Positions 43,751-52,547 of a stretch of 64,000 nucleotides of DNA are shown here, piece by piece; position 1 is the first letter of the stretch; every line of letters starts with the position of its first letter. Made by a program: the position numbers and the translations under genes. The stretch spans positions 62,001-126,000 of the forward strand of contig CAVALA010000001.1 in assembly GCA_963589615.1 (NCBI GenBank), read 5' to 3'. The notes below the pieces were generated by a model. It saw only the letters and a program-made list of their open reading frames with translations. It did no database searches and was not told the origin of the DNA. The stretch is from Alloprevotella timonensis_A (lineage in GTDB: Bacteria > Bacteroidota > Bacteroidia > Bacteroidales > Bacteroidaceae).

Positions 43751-43850
43751 AAGTGTTTGCGGTTTAGAACGTCTTATGGGCGGGACAAGAGTGTAGCACT
43801 TACTACCACGCCGCCATTTTTTATTAAAAAATCCACCTCAAGTTTTGTAA

Positions 43851-44840
43851 TCAGAACTTACCAAGTATACGGTCCACCACCCAGTTGACAGGCGTTGCGC
43901 TGACGCAGTCCGTACGGCAAATAGCTTTGTCCTGCAGATGTTCCACTACTTGACGAATTAGCGGTAACTGTACATAACGCGGATTGGGTACGGACAGTTC
44001 TGAGCGTCCTTTCTCGTTTTGCAGCACAATGGGCTGGTAGGTAAACACAGAAAATGACAGTGAGCCACGGTCGCCGATGATGTCTATGCGGTCTTCCTTT
44101 GCGCTTTCGTGAGCGACAAAGCACCAAGAGCCTGAACCAGGCAAACCATCATCAAAACGAAAGGCAGCGCTTACTGAATCCTCCGTCTCGTAAAGTCCAC
44201 CGCGGTTGGCAGTGAACCCTTCAGCTTCTGTGATGGGGCCAAACATTTCCTGAAGGAGATCAATCTGATGAGGTGCAAGGTCATAGAAATAGCCACCACC
44301 TGCAATGTCGGGCTGCACACGCCAAGGAAGGTTCGTACGGTTATAGTCAAGGTCGCGTGGCGGTACAGCAAAACGTATTTGTACATTGACAACTTTTCCC
44401 ACAGCACCTTCTTCCACGAGTTGCTTCACTTTTTTGAAATAAGGCAACTCGCGTCGGTAATAAGCCACGAAGCACGGCACGCCTGTTTTTTCCGCTATGC
44501 GGCAAATGCGACAGCAGTCCTCGTAGTTGGAAGCCATAGGTTTCTCCACATAGACGGCCTTTCCGGCTTTCATGGCCATAATGGCATATGTGGCATGTGT
44601 AGAAGGAGGAGTAGCAATGTAGACGGCATTGACCTCAGCATCGTCAATGAGCTGCTGAGGGTCGGTATACCAGCGTTTCACGCGATGGCGCTCTGCATAG
44701 GAACGCGCTTTTTCTGCGTTGCGACTCATCACGGCTACCACTTCAGACCCTTCAACCTCATTGAAGGCAGGGCCGCTCTTTCTCTCTGTGGCTTCGCCGC
44801 AACCGATAAATCCCCAGTTTATTTTTTTCGTTTCGTTCAT
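43851..44840 (-). CDS. Gfo/Idh/MocA family oxidoreductase
   Basis: From the ATG at 44840 this is a 329-residue NAD(P)-dependent sugar-type dehydrogenase. The N-terminal Rossmann fold begins INWGFIGCGEATERKSGPAF, followed by VSRNAEKA-like, ATPPSTHATYAIMAMKAGKAVYVEKP (the conserved EKP motif) and AGGGYFYDLAPHQIDLL, in which the His is the usual catalytic residue. The substrate (often a cyclitol or sugar) cannot be told. The promoter box sits only seven bases before the start codon, so the mRNA may have almost no leader. Confidence 0.85.
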   Translation of the reverse strand: MNETKKINWGFIGCGEATERKSGPAFNEVEGSEVVAVMSRNAEKARSYAERHRVKRWYTDPQQLIDDAEVNAVYIATPPSTHATYAIMAMKAGKAVYVEKPMASNYEDCCRICRIAEKTGVPCFVAYYRRELPYFKKVKQLVEEGAVGKVVNVQIRFAVPPRDLDYNRTNLPWRVQPDIAGGGYFYDLAPHQIDLLQEMFGPITEAEGFTANRGGLYETEDSVSAAFRFDDGLPGSGSWCFVAHESAKEDRIDIIGDRGSLSFSVFTYQPIVLQNEKGRSELSVPNPRYVQLPLIRQVVEHLQDKAICRTDCVSATPVNWVVDRILGKF

Positions 44841-44846
44841 GATTTG

Positions 44847-44877
44847 CAAAGATAGCATTTCGCGCCGTCTTTTGCAA
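44847..44877 (-). promoter_or_regulatory. promoter of the Gfo/Idh/MocA gene
   Basis: On the minus strand TTG (44877-44875) is followed after 20 bp by TATCTTTG (44854-44847), a good Bacteroidetes match. The predicted transcription start falls at about 44843-44840, at or next to the ATG (44840-44838). Confidence 0.6.
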
Positions 44878-45286
44878 GAGTGAAAGAATAATCGTTTTGC
44901 GGCTACATTTATAAGGATTCCCCCCCGTGAGAATCGCGCATTTGCAAACGAACTGACACGCGGACGTATTTACGCGTACCACGAGCTGCATAAAAGCAGT
45001 AAAAGTCCGCATATTATGCATCGTTTTGATGCATATTCAATATTTCGTTGCATATTTCTCTGAATTCATCCTTCTCCAACACTGCATCTACGCAAAACTC
45101 CAAGGCATCCCGTAAAAACTCCCCCTAGGGAAATTTTTACAGGATGCCTTGGAGTTTGCAGCAAAGCCGTCAGGCTATTGAAAAAGCCGCCGAAAAACGT
45201 GCTTTTAACACTTTATTTTCTCTAGATTGGAAACGCCGATTGTAAAGAAACTTTACCTCGTTCTAGACTCTACAACCAAAGTATTG
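44859..45286. other. intergenic region with palindromes and GCATATT repeats
   Basis: No gene is apparent between the oxidoreductase start and the mutS2 stop. The region contains a short palindrome (about 45012-45038), three GCATATT copies at 45009, 45031 and 45050, and the long palindrome at 45096-45156. The rest is AT-rich and without recognisable signals. Confidence 0.6.
45096..45156. repeat. long imperfect palindrome, copy B
   Basis: AACTCCAAGGCATCC (45096-45110) pairs with GGATGCCTTGGAGTT (45142-45156). After one mismatch GTAAAAA pairs with TTTTTAC, and the centre is the self-complementary CCCTAGGG (45123-45130). It carries the same TCCAAGGCAnCCC core as the palindrome at 28063-28132. 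Confidence 0.85.
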
Positions 45287-47914
45287 TCAATCGAGTTCTA
45301 CCACGGTGATACCCGCTCCACCAAACTGTACATGCTCATCGCGGAACGCACGCACACCGGGCACTGTGCGCAGATAGTTGCGAACGAGTTCGCGAAGCGC
45401 ACCCGTTCCCGTTCCGTGAAGAATGCGCACGCGGTTTTGCTCAAGCTGTATGGCATCGTCTATAAACAAAGCTACCGCTTGCAAAGCCTCGTCGACATGC
45501 AGACCGCGAATGTCCAGTTCTGGACTAAAGTGGAGTTTCTTTTCGTACATTGCATCGCGCGTCTGTCGGCTTAAAGTAGTGTAGACCTTCTCACCTTGTG
45601 TTTGTTCTGCAGGTTTTTCGGCCGCTTCAAGCCGTGAAACGTTCACATTTGAATAAAGCGCACCAAAAAGCACGCGGGCTGTTTTTCCTGTAAGCGTTTC
45701 TATACGCCCCACAGTTGTTTGTCCTTTGAGCCGTACGTAACTGCCTTCCTTCAAAACTGCCGTTCCTACGGGATGCGAAACCGATTTATCTGCTGAGGAA
45801 ACAGCAATATTGGCACTGCGTGCTATGGCTGAAGCCGCCGAAGCTTGCTGCTCGTTGTGTTTCGCCCTTCCGCTGCGGGGATCCTCGTTGCGGCGCTGCT
45901 GGCGACGCATAATTTTTGCCAGTTTACGGTCCACAGCATCCTGACCATCGGCAACGCGGTCAAGCTGTTCGTGAAAGTCTGCAAGTTCCTGACGGGCCTC
46001 ACGCGTACGTTCTTTCTCGGCTTGAGCTTCTTTAATGGCACGGATGGTATTTTCGACCTTTGCATTCGACTCTTCCACAATGCGCTTGGCCTTCTCGCGC
46101 GCATCGGAAAGCATTGCCGTGCGTTCTTGGCGCAGAGTTGCACTCTCACGTTCCAAACGCTCCAATGAATCTTCAAGTTGCTTTTCGCGCTGACGGATGT
46201 TACGGCGTTTATTTTCCCAGTAAGTGCGATCGCGAATAATGTCCTGTAGATATTTGTCGCTCATCACATAATCCTTACCCACAATGTCTGTGGCGTACTG
46301 AATAACGTCTTCTGGGATGCCCGTCTTGCGGGCTATCTCCAAAGCGAAGGAACTTCCTGGATGCCCCACCTGCAACATAAAAAGCGGCTGCATCTGCTGG
46401 CGGTCGTAAAGCATAGCGCCGTTTGCCACGCTATGGTGCGACTCAGCATAATGTTTGAGATTTTGATAATGGGTCGTGATAATGCCCCATGTACGGTTCT
46501 TTACAAAACGGTCCAATATCCCCTCCGCAAGCGCACCACCAATTTGAGGCTCCGTTCCGCCACCAAATTCGTCAATAAGCAGGAGCGAATTCTGCGAGGC
46601 CGTGCGCATCATCTGCTTCATGTTCAGAAGATGAGAAGAATATGTGGATAGGTCGTTCTCCAAACTCTGTTCGTCGCCCATATCCATCATAATATCGGAG
46701 AATATACCTGCACGGGTGCCATCGCCCACAGGAACCGGCATTCCGCACTGTAGCATATATTGCAAGAGCCCCACCGTTTTCAGACAAACAGACTTACCGC
46801 CGGCGTTGGGACCAGATATAAGAAGGATGCGTTGCCCGCGCTCAAGCGTCACATCAAGGGGCACTATGCGCCCGCCGTGCTTGGTAAGGCTTTGTTCCAA
46901 AAGCGGATGGCGGGCCTGCACCCATTCGATATGCGGACGGTTGTCCACTTCCGGAACAATACAGCGGTACTGTTCGCAGAAGGCCGTCTCGGCACGAAGA
47001 AAGTCCACTTCAGCCAAGAAATGGAGCGAAGAAAGCATATCGTTGACATAAGGGCGTATGTCTGACGCAAGTTCCTGCAGTATGCGTATCACTTCACGAC
47101 GCTCTGCCGCATGTAGTTCGCGTATCTTGTTGTTCGCCTCGACAACTGCCGACGGTTCTATAAACACCGTCTTTCCGCTGGCACTTTCGTCGTGTACAAT
47201 GCCGCGAATCTTTCGCTTCAAAGCCGGCGCCACAGGGATTACCAAACGGCCGTCGCGCAAGGTGGGTGCCACATCACGGTCTATGTATCCTTCTGTCTGT
47301 GCCTCAGATATAATAGAACGCAGACTATGGGATATGCTACGTGTCGTCACCTCCATCTGATGACGTATAGAAAGAAGTTCGGGTGATGCCGTATCTTTTA
47401 TTTTGCCATATTTATTAAGCACTGCATCAATGCGCTTAACTATATGTGGGAACGTGGGCACATTCTCTGCAAGCCTTCCCAAAGCTGGATAACGATAAGA
47501 AACTGAAGCTGTTTCGGCATTTTCTTCGTCAACTGCCCCCTCCACGTTACTTTCCGTTTCCCCATCTTCATCCGTCCGACTGACGAAAGCCTGACGATAA
47601 GATATGACGGTCTGAAGCGAACGCTTGAGCGAAAAGAGGTCCAGTTCTTCCATATATGTGCGCTCGGGCTTTATACGGAAAAGCGCTTCGCGAACGTCGA
47701 AGAACTCGTTTTCCAATTCATCGTCCACCTCCGTTACAAATCGAGAAAACTCGCCCGCACGGGCTAAAGCCTCGCGCACCTCATCGGCTTCGGAGAGGAA
47801 CCGCAACCGGTTGTCCACCCATTCTGTGCCCAAAGTGGACATGCAGCGGCCCTTGAGTTGCGTGCGAATGTCAGTGAATCCTATCTTGCGTTCAAAGTTG
47901 TCGGGGTATATCAT
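45287..47914 (-). CDS. mutS2: endonuclease MutS2
   Basis: From the ATG at 47914 this is an 875-residue MutS2 protein with core and clamp helices, then the ABC-type ATPase (Walker A SGPNAGGKS, Gly368-Ser375; LLIDEFGGGTEP), a long coiled-coil and basic region, and a C-terminal Smr nuclease domain (LDIRGLHVDEAL, HGTGTGALRELV). MutS2 acts against recombination or as a ribosome-collision factor in other bacteria. An acidic Glu/Asp-rich insert lies at about 113-137. The apparent 986-residue frame extends into the divergent hpt gene and is not used. Confidence 0.92.
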   Translation of the reverse strand: MIYPDNFERKIGFTDIRTQLKGRCMSTLGTEWVDNRLRFLSEADEVREALARAGEFSRFVTEVDDELENEFFDVREALFRIKPERTYMEELDLFSLKRSLQTVISYRQAFVSRTDEDGETESNVEGAVDEENAETASVSYRYPALGRLAENVPTFPHIVKRIDAVLNKYGKIKDTASPELLSIRHQMEVTTRSISHSLRSIISEAQTEGYIDRDVAPTLRDGRLVIPVAPALKRKIRGIVHDESASGKTVFIEPSAVVEANNKIRELHAAERREVIRILQELASDIRPYVNDMLSSLHFLAEVDFLRAETAFCEQYRCIVPEVDNRPHIEWVQARHPLLEQSLTKHGGRIVPLDVTLERGQRILLISGPNAGGKSVCLKTVGLLQYMLQCGMPVPVGDGTRAGIFSDIMMDMGDEQSLENDLSTYSSHLLNMKQMMRTASQNSLLLIDEFGGGTEPQIGGALAEGILDRFVKNRTWGIITTHYQNLKHYAESHHSVANGAMLYDRQQMQPLFMLQVGHPGSSFALEIARKTGIPEDVIQYATDIVGKDYVMSDKYLQDIIRDRTYWENKRRNIRQREKQLEDSLERLERESATLRQERTAMLSDAREKAKRIVEESNAKVENTIRAIKEAQAEKERTREARQELADFHEQLDRVADGQDAVDRKLAKIMRRQQRRNEDPRSGRAKHNEQQASAASAIARSANIAVSSADKSVSHPVGTAVLKEGSYVRLKGQTTVGRIETLTGKTARVLFGALYSNVNVSRLEAAEKPAEQTQGEKVYTTLSRQTRDAMYEKKLHFSPELDIRGLHVDEALQAVALFIDDAIQLEQNRVRILHGTGTGALRELVRNYLRTVPGVRAFRDEHVQFGGAGITVVELD

Positions 47915-47964
47915 ATGGCATACACAAATTTTCAATGCGAATGCAAAATTACGAAAAAAAGCCG

Positions 47965-47972
47965 TACCTTTG
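47965..47972 (+). promoter_or_regulatory. -7 promoter box of hpt
   Basis: TACCTTTG at 47965-47972 matches the consensus in the short divergent gap between mutS2 and hpt, about 72 bp before the hpt start. No clean -33 element. Confidence 0.5.
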
Positions 47973-48044
47973 CTCAACGTTTGGCCATGCACGGCCGGCG
48001 CGCTAACCAGGTTCACCGAGAATAACCATAATATCCAGCTTATA

Positions 48045-48584
48045 ATGGACAAACAAGTCAAGGTGAGAGACCGCGTTTTCGAAGTCTCCATCAGCGAAGC
48101 CACCATCAAAGAACGTGTGGCAGCCGTAGCAAAAAAAATCAATTCCGACCTCGAAGGAGAGAAGCCCTTGTTCTTAGCTGTGCTCAACGGCTCGTTCGTA
48201 TTTGCAGCCGACCTCATGCGCGAAATCACAACCCCTTGTGAAATCACTTTCGTACGCCTCTCATCCTATTCCGGCACTAGCACAACGGGACAGGTAAAGC
48301 AACTCATCGGACTGAACGAAAGTCTCGAAGGACGAACCGTGGTCATCGTGGAAGACATCATCGACTCTGGACTGACCATGAAGGAGCTTCTCCACACTTT
48401 GTCTGCCTACAAACCCAAAGATATACGCATTGCCTCACTTCTCGTAAAGCCAGGCAATCTCAAAGTAGACCTCGACATCCACTACCGATGCTTCGACATC
48501 CCCAACGACTTCATCGTGGGTTACGGACTTGACTACGACGGCGAAGGTCGCAACCTTCCCGACATCTACACTGTAGTGGATTAA
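48045..48584 (+). CDS. hpt: hypoxanthine phosphoribosyltransferase
   Basis: From the ATG at 48045 this 179-residue purine salvage enzyme converts hypoxanthine or guanine plus PRPP to the nucleotide. The PRPP loop VVIVEDIIDSGLTM is intact, with LFLAVLNGSFVFAADLMR upstream and the base-binding IPNDFIVGYGLDYDGEGRNLPDIY near the end. The larger in-frame start at 47625 lies antisense inside mutS2 and is rejected. It begins a plus-strand run hpt-adk-obgE-pgeF, a common order in Bacteroidales. Confidence 0.92.
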   Translation: MDKQVKVRDRVFEVSISEATIKERVAAVAKKINSDLEGEKPLFLAVLNGSFVFAADLMREITTPCEITFVRLSSYSGTSTTGQVKQLIGLNESLEGRTVVIVEDIIDSGLTMKELLHTLSAYKPKDIRIASLLVKPGNLKVDLDIHYRCFDIPNDFIVGYGLDYDGEGRNLPDIYTVVD

Positions 48585-48703
48585 GAAACCAAGCCTTACG
48601 CCATAACAGCATTACGGTGTACGTTATACACGTAGGACAAGGCACAAACAAACGCGCTCAACACGCAAACTTATACTTTAGCTAAACTATACAACAAACG
48701 AAA

Positions 48704-49273
48704 ATGAAGAACATCGTAATCTTCGGTGCCCCCGGATCAGGCAAAGGCACACAAAGCGACTTGCTCGTAAAGAAATACGGCTTTAAGCACATCTCCACCG
48801 GCGACGTGCTCCGCGCCGAAATCAAGAACGGAACGGAACTCGGCAATACTGCAAAGAGCTACATTGACAAAGGTCAGCTCATCCCCGATTCCCTCATGAT
48901 TGACATCCTCGCCTCTACCTACGATGCGCTCTGCCCCTGCGAAGGCGTCATCTTTGACGGCTTCCCCCGCACCATTCCCCAAGCTGAAGCTCTCAAGGAA
49001 ATGCTCGCAAAGCGCGACACTGAAGTAGCAGGTATGCTTGAACTCGACGTCCCCGAAGACATGCTCATGGAACGCCTTATCAATCGTGGCAAGACTTCAG
49101 GCCGCGCCGACGACAATGCCGAAACCATCAAGAAACGCCTCGACGTGTACAACAACCAGACAGCTCCCCTCATTGAGTGGTACGAGAAAGAAGGTAAGCG
49201 CCACGCCGTAAAAGGCTACGGCTCTCTCGGAGAAATCAATGCTGCACTCTGTGCTGTCATTGACCAGTTCTAA
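48704..49273 (+). CDS. adk: adenylate kinase
   Basis: This 189-residue short-type adenylate kinase balances AMP, ADP and ATP. The P-loop is GAPGSGKGTQ (7-16). The NMP-binding part includes STGDVLRAE and IFDGFPRTIPQAEAL, and the short lid RGKTSGRADDNAETIKKR lacks the zinc cysteines of longer forms. The start is the ATG at 48704. A strong hairpin (49318-49378) follows before obgE. Confidence 0.95.
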   Translation: MKNIVIFGAPGSGKGTQSDLLVKKYGFKHISTGDVLRAEIKNGTELGNTAKSYIDKGQLIPDSLMIDILASTYDALCPCEGVIFDGFPRTIPQAEALKEMLAKRDTEVAGMLELDVPEDMLMERLINRGKTSGRADDNAETIKKRLDVYNNQTAPLIEWYEKEGKRHAVKGYGSLGEINAALCAVIDQF

Positions 49274-49317
49274 GACGCCAGCAACATAAACGCAGCCACA
49301 TCAGAACTGCAAAAGCG

Positions 49318-49378
49318 AAAGAGGTTATAAGGCAACGCGCCTGCAAGGCAGAGCGCACTTGCCCTATAACCCCTTTCC
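49318..49378 (+). terminator. hairpin between adk and obgE
   Basis: AAAGaGGTTATAaGGCAA (from 49318) pairs with TTGCCcTATAACCcCTTT (to 49378) with three mismatches around a GC-rich loop. No T run follows, so it is a terminator or a processing hairpin of uncertain strength. Confidence 0.5.
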
Positions 49379-49430
49379 TCATAAAAGAAACTCCCTAAAC
49401 TTTCCCATTTAAAACAAACCGACTAAAGAC

Positions 49431-50600
49431 ATGGCAGAATCGAACTTCGTGGACTACGTCAAGATTTATTGCCGCTCAGGAAAGGGCGGACGCGGTTCCA
49501 TGCACCTACATCGTGCAAAATACCAACCCAACGGCGGCCCCGACGGCGGCGACGGCGGACGCGGAGGAAATGTCTACCTTCGCGGCAACCACAACTACTG
49601 GACACTACTCCACCTACGCTACGAGCGCCACGTCTTTGCCGGAAATGGCGGGAATGGCTCAAAATGTTGTTCACACGGCTCCGACGGAGAAGACCGCTAC
49701 ATCGACGTCCCCCCTGGAACTGTAGCCTACAATGCCGAAACAGGAAAATACATCTGCGACGTAGCAAAAGACGGACAAGTGGTTATGCTCCTCAAAGGCG
49801 GACGCGGCGGACTCGGCAATTGGCAATTCCGCACCTCAACCAACCAGGCACCACGTTATGCACAGCCCGGAGAACCCATGGAGGAAATGATGGTCATTCT
49901 CGAGCTGAAACTCCTCGCCGACGTAGGTCTAGTAGGTTTTCCCAATGCCGGAAAGTCCACACTGCTTTCTTCACTCTCTTCTGCACGTCCCAAGATTGCG
50001 AATTACCCATTCACCACCATGGAGCCTTCACTTGGCGTCGTAGCTTGTCGCGACAATAAGTCGTTCGTCATGGCCGACATTCCAGGCATCATTGAAGGCG
50101 CCTCAGAAGGAAAGGGCCTCGGACTCCGTTTTCTTCGCCACATTGAGCGCAACTCGCTCCTACTCTTCATGGTACCCGGCGACACTGACAACATAGCCCG
50201 CGAATACAACATTCTCCTCAACGAGCTCAAACAGTTCACACCTGGCATGCTAGACAAACACCGTGTTCTGGCCGTCACCAAGTGCGACCTACTCGATGAA
50301 GAACTCATGGAAATGTTGCGCGCAGACCTTCCCGACGATTTGCCAGTGGTATACATCTCCGCCGTCACCGGTTTCGGCATACAAGAGCTCAAAGACTTAC
50401 TTTGGAAAGAGCTCAACAGCGAAAGCAATAAGCTTCAAAGCGTCAGCGAAGACGGTTCCATCGTGCACCGCGACCGCGAAACCGCACTGCTCCAAAGCGA
50501 CTTCGAAGACTGGGCCGACGACTACGACGATATCGACGTTGACCCCGACGACGATCTTGATGCCGATGACATCTACGACATAGAAGACCTTGAAGACTAA
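49431..50600 (+). CDS. obgE: GTPase ObgE/CgtA
   Basis: This 389-residue ribosome-associated GTPase acts in 50S assembly and stress control. The Gly-rich Obg fold (1-160) contains GGDGGRGGNVYL and GGRGGLGNWQF. The G domain has G1 GFPNAGKST (about 169-177), G3 DIPGIIEGASEGKGLG and G4 TKCDLLDEE. The C-terminal 60 residues are strongly acidic (many Asp), typical of the variable tail. It follows adk by 157 bp. Confidence 0.95.
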   Translation: MAESNFVDYVKIYCRSGKGGRGSMHLHRAKYQPNGGPDGGDGGRGGNVYLRGNHNYWTLLHLRYERHVFAGNGGNGSKCCSHGSDGEDRYIDVPPGTVAYNAETGKYICDVAKDGQVVMLLKGGRGGLGNWQFRTSTNQAPRYAQPGEPMEEMMVILELKLLADVGLVGFPNAGKSTLLSSLSSARPKIANYPFTTMEPSLGVVACRDNKSFVMADIPGIIEGASEGKGLGLRFLRHIERNSLLLFMVPGDTDNIAREYNILLNELKQFTPGMLDKHRVLAVTKCDLLDEELMEMLRADLPDDLPVVYISAVTGFGIQELKDLLWKELNSESNKLQSVSEDGSIVHRDRETALLQSDFEDWADDYDDIDVDPDDDLDADDIYDIEDLED

Positions 50601-50684
50601 ACATACGTTCTCAACCAAACGCCATAGGCTTTGAATAGAACTACATTGACCGCATTCAAGCCAAAAGAGCTAACTCACCTTCAC

Positions 50685-51530
50685 ATGTCCGCCACACTTC
50701 TTCAATATCCCACAGAGCCTTCACACCGCGTGAAGGCTTTTTCTTCAACGCGGCTCTCACCATTTCCCGTCACAGACGACGAAATCAACGCAATGGGCGC
50801 TTACGCCGCATTCAATGTCACCGACTATTGCGGCGACTTACCCCAACGAGTACAGCGCAACAAACAATGGCTTGCCACAGAACTTGGCATCTCCGCCGAA
50901 CGCATCATTCTGCCTCGCCAAACACACACTGACAACGTACTCACACTCAATAATTCTTTCACCACACTCTCCCAAGAAGAGCAAAAGACACTCCTACAAA
51001 ACGTTGATGCACTTATCACCGCCGAAGAGAATCTCTGCATAGGCGTCTCAACAGCAGACTGCGTACCCATTCTACTATACTCTCCCGAAAAGCGAGTAGT
51101 TGCAGCCGTGCATGCCGGATGGAGAGGTACCGTAAAACGTATCGTCCAAAAGTGCGTCAAGCAAATGGTTGAAGATTTCTCATGCCGACCTACCGAAATT
51201 CATGCCATTATAGGTCCTAGCATTTCGCCCGAAGCGTTCGAAGTAGGAGAAGAAGTGGTCGACGCGTTCCGGTGTGCAAATTTTCCCATGGATGCCATAC
51301 TCTCCTATCTTCCTCCTATGAAGTGTGACGAAGAAAATAGCAAAAAAGCACACATCGACCTTTGGGCGGCCAACACAGTATTGCTTGAAGAAGCAGGCGT
51401 TGATTTCTGCAACATTCAAGTGAGCGGAACCTGCACCTATTTCCACTCCGACTCTTTCTTTTCCGCCCGTGCACTCGGCATTAACTCCGGTCGAATCTTC
51501 TCCGCCATTATGCTTGAACCGAGCGTATAA
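50685..51530 (+). CDS. pgeF: PgeF/YfiH family purine nucleoside phosphorylase-laccase
   Basis: From the ATG at 50685 this is a 281-residue protein of the DUF152/YfiH family, reported to act on purine nucleosides and linked to peptidoglycan editing. Metal and catalytic motifs are RQTHTDNV, VSTADCVPILLYSP and AAVHAGWRGTVKRIV, with the late CTYFHSDSFFSAR. The in-frame TTG at 50631 would add 18 residues with no family support. It follows obgE and ends at a bidirectional terminator. Confidence 0.88.
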   Translation: MSATLLQYPTEPSHRVKAFSSTRLSPFPVTDDEINAMGAYAAFNVTDYCGDLPQRVQRNKQWLATELGISAERIILPRQTHTDNVLTLNNSFTTLSQEEQKTLLQNVDALITAEENLCIGVSTADCVPILLYSPEKRVVAAVHAGWRGTVKRIVQKCVKQMVEDFSCRPTEIHAIIGPSISPEAFEVGEEVVDAFRCANFPMDAILSYLPPMKCDEENSKKAHIDLWAANTVLLEEAGVDFCNIQVSGTCTYFHSDSFFSARALGINSGRIFSAIMLEPSV

Positions 51531-51559
51531 AAAATGCTCACACAACCCAACAAAAAAAG

Positions 51560-51609
51560 AATGCAGCCAAGCAACAGGATTCAACCCTAATTGCTTGGCT
51601 GCATTTCTT
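51560..51609. terminator. bidirectional terminator between pgeF and the sorting-domain protein
   Basis: AATGCAGCCAAGCAA (51560-51574) pairs perfectly with TTGCTTGGCTGCATT (51591-51605). T-rich sequence follows on the plus strand, and AAAAAAA precedes it, which reads as T on the minus strand. It separates two converging genes. Confidence 0.82.
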
Positions 51610-51644
51610 TATAAACAATATTTCCTTTACTGAGGCTTTTAGCC

Positions 51645-51968
51645 TTAAGCAAACTTCACTTTACGCGTCACATTACCGACACGAAGTATATAAATACCCT
51701 TATCAAGCGAAAGCGTAATGCTCTTCTCTTGGGAATCTATCTTCACAGAACTAACCAAGACGCCTGTCACATTAAACACTTCAAGTTTCAGACCTGCTGC
51801 ATTCTTAATATGAACTGTACGCCCCTCCGCAGTCAACTGAACCTCGGAAAAAGCAGATGCGACATGAGTAGTTTCAAGCGTCTCCACTTCACTTTCAGTA
51901 GCCATAACTGCTAAAGGAGCAAGAATAAACGAAACAAGAAGGAATAGCTTAGAAGTATATTTTGCCAT
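51645..51968 (-). CDS. small exported protein made of a sorting-domain-like fold
   Basis: This 107-residue protein has a signal peptide (about 1-23, ending VMAT) followed by a short linker and one beta domain. The pattern LKLEVFNVTGVLVSSVKID, ITLSLDKGIYILRVGN and VTRKVKF closely resembles the C-terminal sorting/anchor domains of type IX-secreted proteins. In those proteins the domain sits behind a large cargo; here nothing else is present. Function is unknown. It converges with pgeF and is divergent from the thiamin locus. Confidence 0.7.
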   Translation of the reverse strand: MAKYTSKLFLLVSFILAPLAVMATESEVETLETTHVASAFSEVQLTAEGRTVHIKNAAGLKLEVFNVTGVLVSSVKIDSQEKSITLSLDKGIYILRVGNVTRKVKFA

Positions 51969-52151
51969 AAGCGAAAGTCATTAAATTGTGAATGGTATTA
52001 TATCCGTAAAGTTGCGTGGTCCTAAGCCTATCGTTACCATATTAAATACCACAAGGATAATCAAGCGGAAAGCTTATGTCCGGCCATGCAAAACCTTTCT
52101 CTTGCAAAATTAAGGGGAAATTCCGAAAACTGAAAGAATGCACAGATTTTT

Positions 52152-52182
52152 TTTGATGCTCTTCGAATTCTTAGTACTTTTG
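52152..52182 (+). promoter_or_regulatory. promoter of the thiamin locus
   Basis: TTTG (52152-52155), a 19-bp spacer and TACTTTTG (52175-52182) give a textbook Bacteroidetes promoter. Transcription would start at about 52188, just before the TPP riboswitch. Confidence 0.75.
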
Positions 52183-52190
52183 CCACGCTC

Positions 52191-52281
52191 TTCCATATTC
52201 AAGGGGTGCTACGGCATGTGCCGTTGCTGAGATTATACCCTACGAACCTGCTACGGACAATGCCGGCGAAGGAATGATTGA
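52191..52281 (+). promoter_or_regulatory. TPP riboswitch (THI element)
   Basis: The conserved core is clear: AAGGGGTGCT (52201-52210), the hypervariable ACGGCATGTGCCGT hairpin, TGCTGAGATTATACCC (52225-52240), then GAACCTG and a final GCCGGCGAAGGAAT. ATTC/GAAT near the ends can close the P1 stem. It is expected to bind thiamin pyrophosphate and repress thiE-thiC. About 265 nt separate it from the thiE start, and the expression platform in that stretch is not obvious. Confidence 0.92.
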
Positions 52282-52547
52282 GGAAAGATGCAAGAGATAA
52301 CGAACTGCTTTTTGTTGCCATTAAGCATTTGCGACCTCAAACCTACGTGTCAAAATGGCACGAAAATCCTCACGAGAGAAACGTCACAAGACAAGGAGCT
52401 TGCGTATTAACGCCAAGTTATTTGCCCTTGACACGCTCCGCAAAATCAATATAGCATCTTCATTTCCTTATACCACGCCCCCGTCCTTACATGCAGAAAG
52501 GAAGGGAGCGTAAAGTTTATATCCATACCACAGACACAAAAAACTCC

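Noticed and set aside
47625..48044. N-terminal extension of the hpt frame
   Set aside because: It is antisense to mutS2 and Ser/Arg-rich; the phosphoribosyltransferase starts at 48045.
47915..48247. Extension of the MutS2 frame by 111 codons
   Set aside because: It overlaps the divergent hpt gene and promoter, contains no MutS2 family sequence, and the family start fits the ATG at 47914.
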